Origin: Glacieibacterium sp965200405
GTDB lineage: Bacteria; Pseudomonadota; Alphaproteobacteria; Sphingomonadales; Sphingomonadaceae
Direction: 5' to 3'
Assembly (NCBI RefSeq): GCF_965200405.1
Contig: NZ_OZ241356.1
Coordinates: 496,001 to 560,000 of the forward strand
Length of the DNA: 64,000 bases
The position numbers and the translations under genes are program-made. This document shows, piece by piece, positions 14,041 through 23,365 of the stretch; position 1 is the first letter of the stretch; each line of letters starts with the position of its first letter. The notes below the pieces were generated by a model that was not told the DNA's origin, did no database searches, and saw nothing but the letters and a program-made list of their open reading frames with translations.

Positions 14041-16902
14041 ATGGTCGATGCGAAACGTTTGCGGAATCTCGTCCGGACCGGGATCAGCGTCACCGCCCTC
14101 CTGGCTGGCTCCGGCGTCCTGGCGCAGACCGCCGTGTCGCCGACCGAGCAGCCCAACCCGGGTACGCCGGTCCAGTCCGGCCCCGGCCAGAGCGGCGACG
14201 CATCCATGCTCGCGATCACCGATAACGACGAGATCGTCGTCCGCGGCGTTCGCGGCAGCTTGTTGCGCTCGATCGACACCAAGCGCGACGCCTCGACCAT
14301 CGTCGACGCGATCTCTGCGGAAGAGCTCGGCAAGTTTCCCAATCGCAACGTCGCCGAGGCGCTGTCGAACATTCCCGGCGTCACCGTCGGTCGCGATGGC
14401 CGCGGCGAGGGCCGCAGCGTCACCGTGCGCGGTCTTGGCGAGGATTTCGCCCTGACCACGCTCAACGGTCGCATCCTGCCGACCGACGGTCCCGACCGCG
14501 CCTTCGCCTTCGACGTCCTGCCGTCCGAGGCGATCTCGGGCGCCGAGATCCAGAAGGCGGCGCAGGCCTCGCAGCTCGAGGGTAGCATCGGCGGCAATAT
14601 CGACCTGCGCACCGCGCGCCCGTTCGACCATATGGGCAACCACGCCGCCGGGTCGATCGAGGGCCAGTACAACGAGTTCGCCAAGAAGGGCGGCATCAAG
14701 GCCTCGGGCGTCGTCAGCACGACCTTCGCGGACGGCACGATGGGGTTCCTGCTGTCGGGCACCTACAACAAGTACAAGTCGCGGACCGACAATCTCGGCG
14801 AATACTCCAGCACCGACACGTTCGATATCGCCACCGATCCCGCCGGCCAGCGCAGCATCGTCCAGGTGCCGAACGGCGGCGTGATCGTGCCGTATTTCTA
14901 CAGCACCGGCTATGTCGAGACCGAGCGCCAGCGCTGGGGCGGTTCCGCGGCCTATCAGTGGAAGCCTTCCGATCGCTTCGAATTCCGCCTCGACGGCATC
15001 TACAGCAACTACACCGACATCGAACACAACCACCGCATTGCCGTCGGCCTGACGCCGCTCGCGGATGATGGCAGCGTGCGTTGGGACCTCAACAACATCA
15101 CCGTCGATTCCAACAAGGTCGTCACCAACTATACGGTCCAGCCGGCGACGATCGATATCGTCAACACCGACGAGCCGCGCAAGTCGATCACCTACCAGCT
15201 CGGCGGCCATATCGACTGGACGCCGATAGACCGGCTCAGCGTCGCCGCCGATGCTTCATACGGCAAGGCGACCAACAATACCGGCGGCCAGAACCGCTTT
15301 GTCGTGGCCGGCATCCCCGGCTCCAAGGCGGTGGTCACGACCCGCAACGGCGGCCTGCCCGACCTGGTGCTGACCATCCCCAACGCCGATGGCACGGTCA
15401 CCGACCGGCCGCTATCTTCGGCCACCGATGCCGACGTCCGCGCGCACTATATCGGCATCCAGGGCGAGGACATCTCCGACCGCAGCATCCAGGCCAAGCT
15501 CGACCTGAAGTACGACCTCGACCTTGGCATCCTTAAGTCGTTCAGCTTTGGCGGCGCCTTTTCGGATCGCCGCAAGGACGTCGAGACCATCGACAACCAA
15601 TATACCACCGCCGAGAACTTTGCCGGCTATCCGTTCCCATTATCAGCGGTTGGCGGCGGCGTGCTGCAGTCGCCGAAATACACCAATATCCTGCCGAACC
15701 TGACGGGCAATTTTCCACGCGCCGTCCCGACGTACGACATCGACACCTATCTGGCGTCGCTGTCGAAGGCCGAGAACAACCCCAACATCCTCAACCCTGC
15801 CACCGGCCTGCCCTACCCGACCGGCTATGCCACCCAACAGGTCGTGCCCGATCAGCTGGCCTCCTATCTGATCAAGGAGCGGACCTGGAACGCCTATGGC
15901 CAGGTCAACTTCCAGGGCGAGAAATGGCGCGGCGATATCGGCCTGCGCTACGTCAACACGACGGTCGACTCGCTCGGCTACGGCGCCACGGTCGCCAGCT
16001 ATGTCGTCGTCGGCGCGGGCACGGCGAACGTCCAATTCAATCCGATCGAGCCGATCGTCGGCGGCGGCAGCTACTCGCGCCTGCTGCCGTCGGCCAACTT
16101 CGCCTATGACCTCGCGGATGGCCTGAGGGTCCGCCTTGCAGCGTCGCAGGCCATCTCGCGCCCGACCTTCGGCCAGCTGTCGTCGGCCAAGGATTATTCC
16201 GCGGCCCAGTCGAACACGCCGGTCGTAACCGACTCTGGCAATCCCAACCTCAAGCCGGTGTCGGCCGATCAGGGCGACGTCTCGCTCGAATATTACCCGA
16301 GCAAGAGCCTCGCCCTCACCGCGGCGGTTTTCTACAAGCACCTGACCAACTTCGTGACGACACAGGCGGTGCCGTTCACGCTGACCCCGACCAACCAGGT
16401 CCCCGGTGCGCCCGCCAGCTTCCCGTTCACCGAGCTGCAGTATGTCAACGGCGACAGCGCCAAGGTCTATGGCATCGAGGTCGGCGGCCAGTATTTCCTG
16501 AAGAACGGCTTCGGCATCCAGGTCAACGCCACCTACAACCACTCGCGGGCGGTGCGCGATGGCCGGCCGAAGACCGATTTGCAGGACGCCGTGCCATTCT
16601 CGGCCAACGCCAAGGTGTTCTACGAGAACCACGGCATCAACGCCTCGGTATCGTACCAGTACCAGTCGCGCTTCGTGTCGTCGCAGTACAGCTACATCGA
16701 CAGCCTGGCGATCAAGCAGGACCCCTATCACGAGCTGGCGGCGAGCATCTCCTATGACATCCTGCCGTCGCTGACGGTCTACGCCCAGGGGTCGAACCTG
16801 CTCGACTCCGCGACCAAGCGCTTCTCCACCTACCGCAACGTCCCGGCCTTTTACGAATACACCGGCCGCGCGCTGTTCTTCGGGGTTCGCGCCCGCCTCT
16901 GA
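14041..16902 (+). CDS. TonB-dependent receptor, Caulobacter type
   Basis: 953 residues with a signal peptide (residues 1-28, ISVTALLAGSGVLAQ). A TonB-box-like segment DEIVVRGVRGSLLRSIDTKR precedes the plug domain: STIVDAISAEELGKFPNRNVAEALSNIPGV, VTVRGLGEDFALTTLNGR, SQLEGSIGGNIDLRTARPF. The plug sequence is typical of the large Caulobacter/Sphingomonas receptor group used for carbohydrates and other nutrients. The rest is a 22-strand barrel ending ALFFGVRARL, without the usual final Phe. Energy comes from TonB-ExbBD elsewhere. Regulation by the adjacent DeoR repressor is suggested by site D over the -35. The likely cargo is an oligosaccharide matching the GH36 enzyme. Confidence 0.93.
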   Translation: MVDAKRLRNLVRTGISVTALLAGSGVLAQTAVSPTEQPNPGTPVQSGPGQSGDASMLAITDNDEIVVRGVRGSLLRSIDTKRDASTIVDAISAEELGKFPNRNVAEALSNIPGVTVGRDGRGEGRSVTVRGLGEDFALTTLNGRILPTDGPDRAFAFDVLPSEAISGAEIQKAAQASQLEGSIGGNIDLRTARPFDHMGNHAAGSIEGQYNEFAKKGGIKASGVVSTTFADGTMGFLLSGTYNKYKSRTDNLGEYSSTDTFDIATDPAGQRSIVQVPNGGVIVPYFYSTGYVETERQRWGGSAAYQWKPSDRFEFRLDGIYSNYTDIEHNHRIAVGLTPLADDGSVRWDLNNITVDSNKVVTNYTVQPATIDIVNTDEPRKSITYQLGGHIDWTPIDRLSVAADASYGKATNNTGGQNRFVVAGIPGSKAVVTTRNGGLPDLVLTIPNADGTVTDRPLSSATDADVRAHYIGIQGEDISDRSIQAKLDLKYDLDLGILKSFSFGGAFSDRRKDVETIDNQYTTAENFAGYPFPLSAVGGGVLQSPKYTNILPNLTGNFPRAVPTYDIDTYLASLSKAENNPNILNPATGLPYPTGYATQQVVPDQLASYLIKERTWNAYGQVNFQGEKWRGDIGLRYVNTTVDSLGYGATVASYVVVGAGTANVQFNPIEPIVGGGSYSRLLPSANFAYDLADGLRVRLAASQAISRPTFGQLSSAKDYSAAQSNTPVVTDSGNPNLKPVSADQGDVSLEYYPSKSLALTAAVFYKHLTNFVTTQAVPFTLTPTNQVPGAPASFPFTELQYVNGDSAKVYGIEVGGQYFLKNGFGIQVNATYNHSRAVRDGRPKTDLQDAVPFSANAKVFYENHGINASVSYQYQSRFVSSQYSYIDSLAIKQDPYHELAASISYDILPSLTVYAQGSNLLDSATKRFSTYRNVPAFYEYTGRALFFGVRARL

Positions 16903-16908
16903 GCCGGG

Positions 16909-17649
16909 TCAGGCGCGCCAGCCGCCGTCGATGTCATAGGTGGCGCCGGTGATGAAGCCGGCGGCGGGTGACGCCAGAAACGCCACCAGTGCCGCCACCT
17001 CGCCGGCAGTACCGTGGCGCCTGATCGCGAGCGGCGCGCGATTGTCCTCCGCCGCAGGACCGTCGGCAGGGTTGCGCTCGGTGTCGATCGGGCCGGGCTG
17101 GACGAGGTTGACGGTGATCCGCCGCGGCCCGAGGTCGCGCGCCAAGCCGCGGGTCAGGCCACCGAGCGCGGACTTGCTTGCGGCATACAGCGTCCTGCCC
17201 TCGCCGGGGCAATGGTCGGCGACGATGCTGCCGATCGTGATGATCCGGCCGCCGTCCGCCATCCGGGCCACCACTTTCCGCGCGGCGACGAAAGGTGCGC
17301 GGACGTTGACCGCGAAGACCTGGTCGAAGGCGTCGTCGGGCAGTGCATCGAGCGTCCCGGTGATCGCCAGTCCCGCGACATTGACCAATATGTCGACCGG
17401 CCCCAGCCCGGCGACCACCGTGTCGATCGCCGCCTCCAGCGCCTCGACATCGGCGACATCGGCCTGCACGCAGACGATACTTGCGCCCTCGCTGCCAAGC
17501 TCGCGTGCGAATTGCCCGGCTTCTGCGGCGCGATCGCGGTAGATCATCCCGAGTGATGCACCGTCCGCCACCATCCGCTGGCTTATCGCCGCGCCAATGC
17601 CACGGGTGCCGCCGATGACCAGCGCGATCTTTCCGTCCAGGTCTGGCAT
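16909..17649 (-). CDS. SDR-family oxidoreductase (FabG-like)
   Basis: 246 residues, starting MPDLDGKIALVIGGTRGIG. It is a classical short-chain dehydrogenase: cofactor loop GGTRGIG, NVAG as the NNAG equivalent, catalytic Ser in TIGSIVAD, YAASKSAL with the Tyr and Lys, and VQPGPIDTERNP; it ends with TGATYDIDGGWRA. GMIYRDRAAEAG after beta-2 suggests NADP preference. The substrate is not evident. It is convergent with the receptor gene six bases away, so it is not in that operon. Confidence 0.9.
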   Translation of the reverse strand: MPDLDGKIALVIGGTRGIGAAISQRMVADGASLGMIYRDRAAEAGQFARELGSEGASIVCVQADVADVEALEAAIDTVVAGLGPVDILVNVAGLAITGTLDALPDDAFDQVFAVNVRAPFVAARKVVARMADGGRIITIGSIVADHCPGEGRTLYAASKSALGGLTRGLARDLGPRRITVNLVQPGPIDTERNPADGPAAEDNRAPLAIRRHGTAGEVAALVAFLASPAAGFITGATYDIDGGWRA

Positions 17650-17727
17650 CACGGGCTCCTTCGCCCCCGGGTGTCGACGTTCCCGGCCTGCGACGCAAGC
17701 GCGCGGCCATACGGCGCGGAGGGCATA

Positions 17728-18093
17728 TTGAAGATCTTCTTCGACGGCGGGTGCCGCCCCAATCCGGGGCGGATCGAAGTCGCGGTCGTGGCCGGCGGAG
17801 TGACCTATCTGGAGCTCGATCTCGGCCACGGCACCAGCAACGATGCGGAGTGGCTGGCGGCGCTGCACGCGTTGGAGGTCGCGGCGTCGCTGGGTGTGCA
17901 GGACGTGCAGTTGCTGGGTGACTCGGCCTTTGTCGTCGACCAGGCCAATCGTTCCGGCAGCGGCCGCGCCTCCGCATTTGCCGCCAGGTTCGACGCACTT
18001 CGCTCGCAGTTCACCCGCGTCCGGATCCGGCGCATCGGCCGTGCCCAGAACCTCGCCGGGATCGCCCTTTCGCGTCGGTATTCGGGACGATAG
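17728..18093 (+). CDS. RNase HI-like protein lacking the fourth catalytic Asp
   Basis: 121 residues from TTG 17728, chosen because GGAGGG lies five bases upstream and the protein then begins MKIFFDGGCRPNPG, as RNase H proteins do; a GTG at 17671 would add 19 residues. Asp6, Glu41 (SNDAEWLAALHAL) and Asp65 (LLGDSAFVV) match three of the four catalytic carboxylates of RNase HI. The last motif, normally N..AD.LA, reads NLAGIALS, so the fourth Asp is Gly. It may have weak or altered nuclease activity, or act on a different RNA-DNA substrate. It is divergent from the SDR gene. Confidence 0.75.
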   Translation: MKIFFDGGCRPNPGRIEVAVVAGGVTYLELDLGHGTSNDAEWLAALHALEVAASLGVQDVQLLGDSAFVVDQANRSGSGRASAFAARFDALRSQFTRVRIRRIGRAQNLAGIALSRRYSGR

Positions 18094-18170
18094 CCTGTGT
18101 GCAAGGTCCAAAACTCACCTTATGAGGACTGCAGCGCGAGGATTCCCAGCGCGCCAGGCCTGGAGCCCGC

Positions 18171-20807
18171 ATGCATCGCTTCCTGATCGTTTCCGCCCTT
18201 TCCGTTCTCGCCGCCGCGCCGACCCTTGCTGCGCTGGCGACCAGGCCTGCCGCTGCCCGCGCCGAGGTCACGACCCAGCTGCCGCGCACCGTCAGCCCGT
18301 CGCACTATGATATCTCGATCACGCCCGACGCCGCCAATTTGCGCTTCACCGGCAAGGTCGCGATCACCATCGAAATCCTGCAGCCGACCAAGGCGATCAC
18401 GCTCAACGCCACCGACCTGACCTTTGCCAAGGTCGCGCTGTCGGGCGTCGCGGCGGCACCCGAGATCGCCGTCGACAGCGCGACGCAGACCGCGACCTTT
18501 ACCTTCGCGCAGACGCTGGCACCGGGGCAGCACACGCTGACCATCGACTATGCCGGCAAGATCGGCACCCAGGCGACCGGGCTGTTCGCGCTCGACTACA
18601 ACACCGCCGCCGGCAAGAAGCGCGCGCTATACACCCAGTTCGAGAATTCCGAGGCGCGCCGCCTGATCCCGTCGTGGGACGAGCCGTTCTACAAGGCGAC
18701 CTTCACCCTGCAGGCGACCGTGCCGGCCAGCCAGATGGCGGTCAGCAACATGCCCGCCGCCTCGACCGTCGCGAGCGGCGCGACGAAGGTGGTGCGCTTC
18801 CCGATCACCCCGAAGATGTCGACCTACCTGCTGTTCTTCGGCGCCGGCGAGTTCGAACGCATCGCGCAGAAGTCCGGGACGACCGAGATCGGCGTCATCA
18901 CCCAGACCGGCAAGGCCGAGCAGGGCCGCTTCGCCCTCGATTCCTCGATCGCCATCCTGAAGGAATATAATTCCTACTTCGGCACGCCCTTCCCGCTGCC
19001 CAAGCTCGACAACATCGCGGCTCCGGGGCGCAGTCAGTTCTTCAGTGCCATGGAGAATTGGGGCGCGATCTTCACTTTCGAAGCCTCGATCCTGCTCGAC
19101 CCGACGATCCAGACGCAGGCCGACAAGGAGCGTTCGTTCGCCGTCGCGGCGCACGAGATGGCGCACCAGTGGTTCGGCGACTTGGTCACGATGGCGTGGT
19201 GGGACGACCTGTGGCTCAACGAGGGCTTCGCCTCGTGGATGGAAGGGCGGGCCAGCGAGCGCCTGCACCCGGAGTGGAACGTCGGCCTCGCCGCCGTCGC
19301 CGGCCGTGACGAAGCGATGAACCGCGATGCACTGGCCACGACGCATCCCGTCGTCCAGCATGTCGAGACGGTCGAGCAGGCGAGCCAGGCCTTCGACGCC
19401 ATCACCTATCAAAAGGGCGAGGCGGTGATCCGCATGCTCGAGGATTACGTCGGCTCCGACGTGTGGCGCGACGGGGTGCGCCGCTACATCAAGGCGCACG
19501 CCTATGGCAACACCGTCACCGACGACCTGTGGCGCGAAGTCGACGCCGTATCGCGGGGCAAGCCGATCACCGAGATCGCGCACAAGTTCACGCTGCAGCC
19601 CGGCGTCCCGTTGATCCGCGTCGGTGCTCCCGCCTGCAAGGCCGGCGCGACGACGCTGGTCCTGACGCAGGGAGAGTTCAGCAAGGACCTGCCCGACAAG
19701 ACACCGCTGTCATGGCCGGTGCCGGTCATTGCCCGCACCGTCGGCGGCAAGGCCAGCGCGCGCACCGTCGTCACCGGCGGCAAGGGCTCGCTGACCGTTC
19801 CGGGCTGCGGCGCGGTGATCGTCAATTCGGGCCAGACCGGCTATTATCGCACGTTGTACACGCCGGCGGCCTACACCGGCGTGGTCGGCGCCTTCCCGGG
19901 TCTCGCGGCGATCGACCAGCTCGGCATCACCACCGACAGCTGGGCGCTCGGCCTGGCCGGGCTGCAGCCGGCGTCCGACGTGCTGGAGCTGGCCAAGGTC
20001 ACCCCGGCCACTGCCGATCCGCAGCTGTGGGGCCGGTTCGCGCACATCATGGACGAGCTCGACGGCTATTACGACGGTGACGCAGCCCGGCAGGCGAACT
20101 TCCGCCGCTTCGCGGTTGCGCGCCTGGCGCCGGTGTTCGCACAGGTCGGCTGGACCGCCAAGGCGGGCGAGCCGCAGCCGGTCGCGACGTTGCGCAACAC
20201 CTTGATCGCGACGCTGGGCAATCTGGGCGACACCCGCACCATCGCCGAGGCGCGCCGCCGCTATGCCGGTCGCAACGATCCGGCGCTGCTGCCCGTCGCC
20301 ATCCGCCGCAGCGTCTTCGGCGTCGTCAGCGTCACTGCCGACAGCAAGACCTGGGACGAGCTGCACCGCGTCGCGGCCGCGGAGAAGACGCCGCTGATCA
20401 AGGACCAGCTGTACGACCTGCTCGCCAGTGTCGACGACAAGGCGCTGGCCCAGCGTGCCCTCGACCTCGCGCTCACCGACGAGCCCGGCGCGACCAATTC
20501 GGCCAGCATCATCCGCCGGGTCAGCACGCGCTATCCCGACCTGGCGTTCGACTTCGCCATCGCACACATGCCGCAGGTCAACGAACGCGTCGATCCGACG
20601 TCGCAGAGCCGGTATTTCCCGCAGCTGGCCGGCAACTCGTCCGATCCGGCGATGATCGCCAAGGTCAACGCCTATTCGACGAAGTACCTGGCGCCGAGCT
20701 CGCGTCGCGATGCAGATACGGCAGTGGCCAACATCGCGTACCGGATCAAGGTCCGCAACGAGCGCCTCCCGGTCATCGACGCCTGGCTGGCAAAGAACGC
20801 GGGATAG
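18171..20807 (+). CDS. M1-family zinc aminopeptidase, exported
   Basis: 878 residues with an N-terminal signal peptide (FLIVSALSVLAAAPTLAALA). The exopeptidase motif is FFSAMENWGAIF (GAMEN variant SAMEN). The zinc site HEMAHQWFGDLV at about residue 328 has its third ligand in LNEGFASWMEG about 18 residues on, and the catalytic Tyr is near DAITYQKGEAVIRML. A long helical ERAP1-like C-terminal domain follows, as in PepN/tricorn-interacting factors. It should trim N-terminal residues from peptides in the periplasm. The FMN oxidoreductase gene starts nine bases later, so the two may be co-transcribed, although no functional link is obvious. Confidence 0.94.
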   Translation: MHRFLIVSALSVLAAAPTLAALATRPAAARAEVTTQLPRTVSPSHYDISITPDAANLRFTGKVAITIEILQPTKAITLNATDLTFAKVALSGVAAAPEIAVDSATQTATFTFAQTLAPGQHTLTIDYAGKIGTQATGLFALDYNTAAGKKRALYTQFENSEARRLIPSWDEPFYKATFTLQATVPASQMAVSNMPAASTVASGATKVVRFPITPKMSTYLLFFGAGEFERIAQKSGTTEIGVITQTGKAEQGRFALDSSIAILKEYNSYFGTPFPLPKLDNIAAPGRSQFFSAMENWGAIFTFEASILLDPTIQTQADKERSFAVAAHEMAHQWFGDLVTMAWWDDLWLNEGFASWMEGRASERLHPEWNVGLAAVAGRDEAMNRDALATTHPVVQHVETVEQASQAFDAITYQKGEAVIRMLEDYVGSDVWRDGVRRYIKAHAYGNTVTDDLWREVDAVSRGKPITEIAHKFTLQPGVPLIRVGAPACKAGATTLVLTQGEFSKDLPDKTPLSWPVPVIARTVGGKASARTVVTGGKGSLTVPGCGAVIVNSGQTGYYRTLYTPAAYTGVVGAFPGLAAIDQLGITTDSWALGLAGLQPASDVLELAKVTPATADPQLWGRFAHIMDELDGYYDGDAARQANFRRFAVARLAPVFAQVGWTAKAGEPQPVATLRNTLIATLGNLGDTRTIAEARRRYAGRNDPALLPVAIRRSVFGVVSVTADSKTWDELHRVAAAEKTPLIKDQLYDLLASVDDKALAQRALDLALTDEPGATNSASIIRRVSTRYPDLAFDFAIAHMPQVNERVDPTSQSRYFPQLAGNSSDPAMIAKVNAYSTKYLAPSSRRDADTAVANIAYRIKVRNERLPVIDAWLAKNAG

Positions 20808-20816
20808 GCGACGGCT

Positions 20817-22001
20817 ATGGGCAAGGCAGCATCGGCGCTCGACTATCGTGAACTGGCGCGCCGGCGCCTGCCGCATTTCCTGTTCGAATACGTCGATGGC
20901 GGGTCGTACGGCGAGGTCACGCTGCGGCGGAATATCGCCGACCTGGAGGCGGTTGCGCTGCGCCAGCGGGTGCTCAACAACGTCTCCGAGATCGACCTGA
21001 GCACCGAGCTGTTCGGCCAGCGGATCAGGCTGCCGGTCGGGTTGGGACCGATCGGGCTGGCCGGGCTGACGGCGCGCCGGGGCGAGGTCCAGGCGGCGCG
21101 GGCAGCGGAGGCGGCAGGGGTGCCGTTCTGCCTGTCGACCGTTTCCGCCTGCCCGCTCGCCGAGGTCGCGGCGGGGGTCACCAAGCCGTTCTGGTTCCAG
21201 CTCTACATGATCCGCGACCGGGTGTTCATGCGTGACCTGATGCAGACCGCGCGGGGGCTCGACTGTTCGGCGCTGATCTTCACCGTCGACATGCCGGTCC
21301 CGGGCTCGCGCTACCGCGACCAGCGTTCGGGCCTTGCCGGTGCGCCGGGCGTCTTGGGCGACATGCGGCGCGTCTGGCAGGCCCTGAAGCGCCCGTCCTG
21401 GGCTTGGGACGTCGGCATCCACGGGCGGCCCCACCAGCTCGGCAACGCCGTGCCGGTGCTCGGCAACGATAGCGGGCTGAACGACTATTTCGCCTGGATG
21501 AGCTCCAACTTCGACCCGACGGTGACCTGGAAGGACCTCGACTTCATCCGCTCCGAATGGAACGGGCCTTTGATTATCAAGGGCATCCTCGATCCCGAGG
21601 ACGCACACGACGCCGCCCGGCTCGGCGCCGACGGGATCATCGTCTCCAACCACGGTGGCCGCCAGCTCGACGGGGTCCAGTCCACCGCCGTCGCTCTCGG
21701 CCCGATCGCCGAGGCGGTCGGCGACCAGCTGACGGTGATGGCGGATGGTGGCGTGCGCTCTGGCCTCGACGTCGTGCGGTTGCTGGCGCTGGGCGCGAAG
21801 ACCGTGTTGCTGGGCCGGGCCTGGGCCTATGCGCTCGGCTCCGACGGGCAGCGCGGCGTGGCGCACCTGCTCCAGCTGATCGAGGCCGAGATGCGGGTCG
21901 CGATGGCGCTGACCGGCACGACGCGCATCGCCGACCTCGACCGTTCGAAGCTGGTCTCGGCCGAGGCCGGCGCCAACAACCGGGCTGCCGCGCTGGCCTA
22001 G
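20817..22001 (+). CDS. lldD: FMN-dependent alpha-hydroxy-acid dehydrogenase (L-lactate dehydrogenase type)
   Basis: 394 residues starting MGKAASALDYRELARRRLP. Family marks in order: FEYVDGGSYGEVTLRRN, PVGLGPIGLAGL, FQLYMIRDR, DMPVPGSRYRDQRSG, IIKGILDPEDAHDAARLGADG, and the active-site loop IIVSNHGGRQLDG with the catalytic His, then ADGGVRSGLDVVRLLALGAK binding the FMN phosphate. It oxidises L-lactate or a related 2-hydroxy acid, passing electrons to quinone or oxygen. Specificity (lactate, mandelate, glycolate) cannot be settled by eye, so the symbol is provisional. The stop overlaps the convergent efflux operon by four bases. Confidence 0.9.
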   Translation: MGKAASALDYRELARRRLPHFLFEYVDGGSYGEVTLRRNIADLEAVALRQRVLNNVSEIDLSTELFGQRIRLPVGLGPIGLAGLTARRGEVQAARAAEAAGVPFCLSTVSACPLAEVAAGVTKPFWFQLYMIRDRVFMRDLMQTARGLDCSALIFTVDMPVPGSRYRDQRSGLAGAPGVLGDMRRVWQALKRPSWAWDVGIHGRPHQLGNAVPVLGNDSGLNDYFAWMSSNFDPTVTWKDLDFIRSEWNGPLIIKGILDPEDAHDAARLGADGIIVSNHGGRQLDGVQSTAVALGPIAEAVGDQLTVMADGGVRSGLDVVRLLALGAKTVLLGRAWAYALGSDGQRGVAHLLQLIEAEMRVAMALTGTTRIADLDRSKLVSAEAGANNRAAALA

Positions 22002-23365
22002 TCCGGGGCGCTGGCCCAGCCGCCGCCGACCGCCTGGTACAGCGACACCGACGCCGTCAGCCGGTCGGTCCGCGCCTGGATCAGGGTGAGGTCAGCCGAC
22101 AGCAACTGACGCTGCGCATCGAGCTGCTCGATGTACGAGGCATAGCCTGCACGATAGCGATTTGTCGCCAGCCGCAGCGCCTGTTCGAGCGCGGCGCGCT
22201 GGGCCGCGACATGCTCGGCCTGCTCGCCCGACCGCTGCACGGCGGCCAGGCTGTCCTCGACCTCGCGGAACGCGGTGAGCACGGTGCGGCGATAGGCGAA
22301 CGCTGCCTGGTCGCGCTGCGCCGTCGCGCTGTCGGCCTGCGCCCGGATGCGCCCGCCGTTGAAGATCGGCGCCAGCGCACTGGTGCCGAACGAGAACAGC
22401 GTCAGCGGATCGGGCAGCAGCGTCGAGAATGCGACGCCGGCCGATGCCGCCAGGCTGATCCGCGGCAGGAAATTGGCACGCGCCGAGGCCAGCGACGCAT
22501 CGGCTGAAACGATGCGCTGCTCCGCCGAGGCGATGTCGGGACGGCGGCGCAGCAGGTCGGATGGCAGCCCGGCCGGGACGGCGGGATAGCCGAAGCCGTC
22601 GAGCGTCGCGCCGCGCGGCACCGCGGCGGGTGACGAGCCGAGCAGCAGGTTCAGCGCATCTTCCTGCCGGGTCACCGCGAGCTGCGCCTGCGGGATCAGC
22701 TGCGCGGTCGCCTCATATTCGGACTCGGCCTGGCGCAGTTCCAGCTTGGAGGTGTAGCCGGTATCGGCGCGACGCTTGGCGATACGCAGCGCCTCGGCCC
22801 GCGCCGACAGCGTCGCCCGCGCCGTTGCCAGCCGGGCGTCGTACGACCGCAGCGTGATGTACCCCGACGCCACCGCACCGGCGACGCCCAGCGCCGTCGC
22901 GTCGCGCGCCGCCGTAGTCGCGGCGAGGCTGGCGCGTGCCGCGCTGCGCAGCGAACGCAACCGGCCGAACAGGTCGACCTCATAGGACAGGCGGACCTGC
23001 GGCTCCTCGACCGTCTGGACCTCCGACGTGCCGAACGGGCTGATGTCGCGCAGCCGCTCGATGCCGCCGCCCGCATCGATCGATGGCACCAGCGCCGACC
23101 GGGCCAGCCGGAACTGCGCGCGAGCCTCGTTGATCCGCGCCACCGCGATCAGCACATCGCTGTTGTCGCGCAGCGCGGTGTCGACCAGGCGGTTCATCAC
23201 CGGATCGCCGAACGCCCGCCACCAGCCCGCCTCCACCGGTTGCGCCGGGCCGATGCTGGTGCGCCACGCAGGCGGCGCGACGACGCCGGCGGTCGGCGGG
23301 ATTTGCGGATACGGCCCGGCACACGCCCCCGCCAGCAGCGCCAGCAGCACCGCCGCGCGTCTCAT
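21998..23365 (-). CDS. NodT-type outer membrane efflux lipoprotein
   Basis: 455 residues. Lipoprotein signal MRRAAVLLALLAGACAG, with the lipid-accepting Cys15. Two outer-membrane-efflux repeats are visible: WWRAFGDPVMNRLVDTALRDN, LSYEVDLFGRLRSLR, then LPSDLLRRRPDIASAEQRI, SANFLPRISL-type text and LAPIFNGGRIRAQ. It forms the TolC-like trimeric channel of a tripartite pump. The start overlaps the stop of the membrane fusion protein gene by four bases (ATGA at 23362-23365), so it is the third gene of the operon. Confidence 0.94.
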   Translation of the reverse strand: MRRAAVLLALLAGACAGPYPQIPPTAGVVAPPAWRTSIGPAQPVEAGWWRAFGDPVMNRLVDTALRDNSDVLIAVARINEARAQFRLARSALVPSIDAGGGIERLRDISPFGTSEVQTVEEPQVRLSYEVDLFGRLRSLRSAARASLAATTAARDATALGVAGAVASGYITLRSYDARLATARATLSARAEALRIAKRRADTGYTSKLELRQAESEYEATAQLIPQAQLAVTRQEDALNLLLGSSPAAVPRGATLDGFGYPAVPAGLPSDLLRRRPDIASAEQRIVSADASLASARANFLPRISLAASAGVAFSTLLPDPLTLFSFGTSALAPIFNGGRIRAQADSATAQRDQAAFAYRRTVLTAFREVEDSLAAVQRSGEQAEHVAAQRAALEQALRLATNRYRAGYASYIEQLDAQRQLLSADLTLIQARTDRLTASVSLYQAVGGGWASAPD

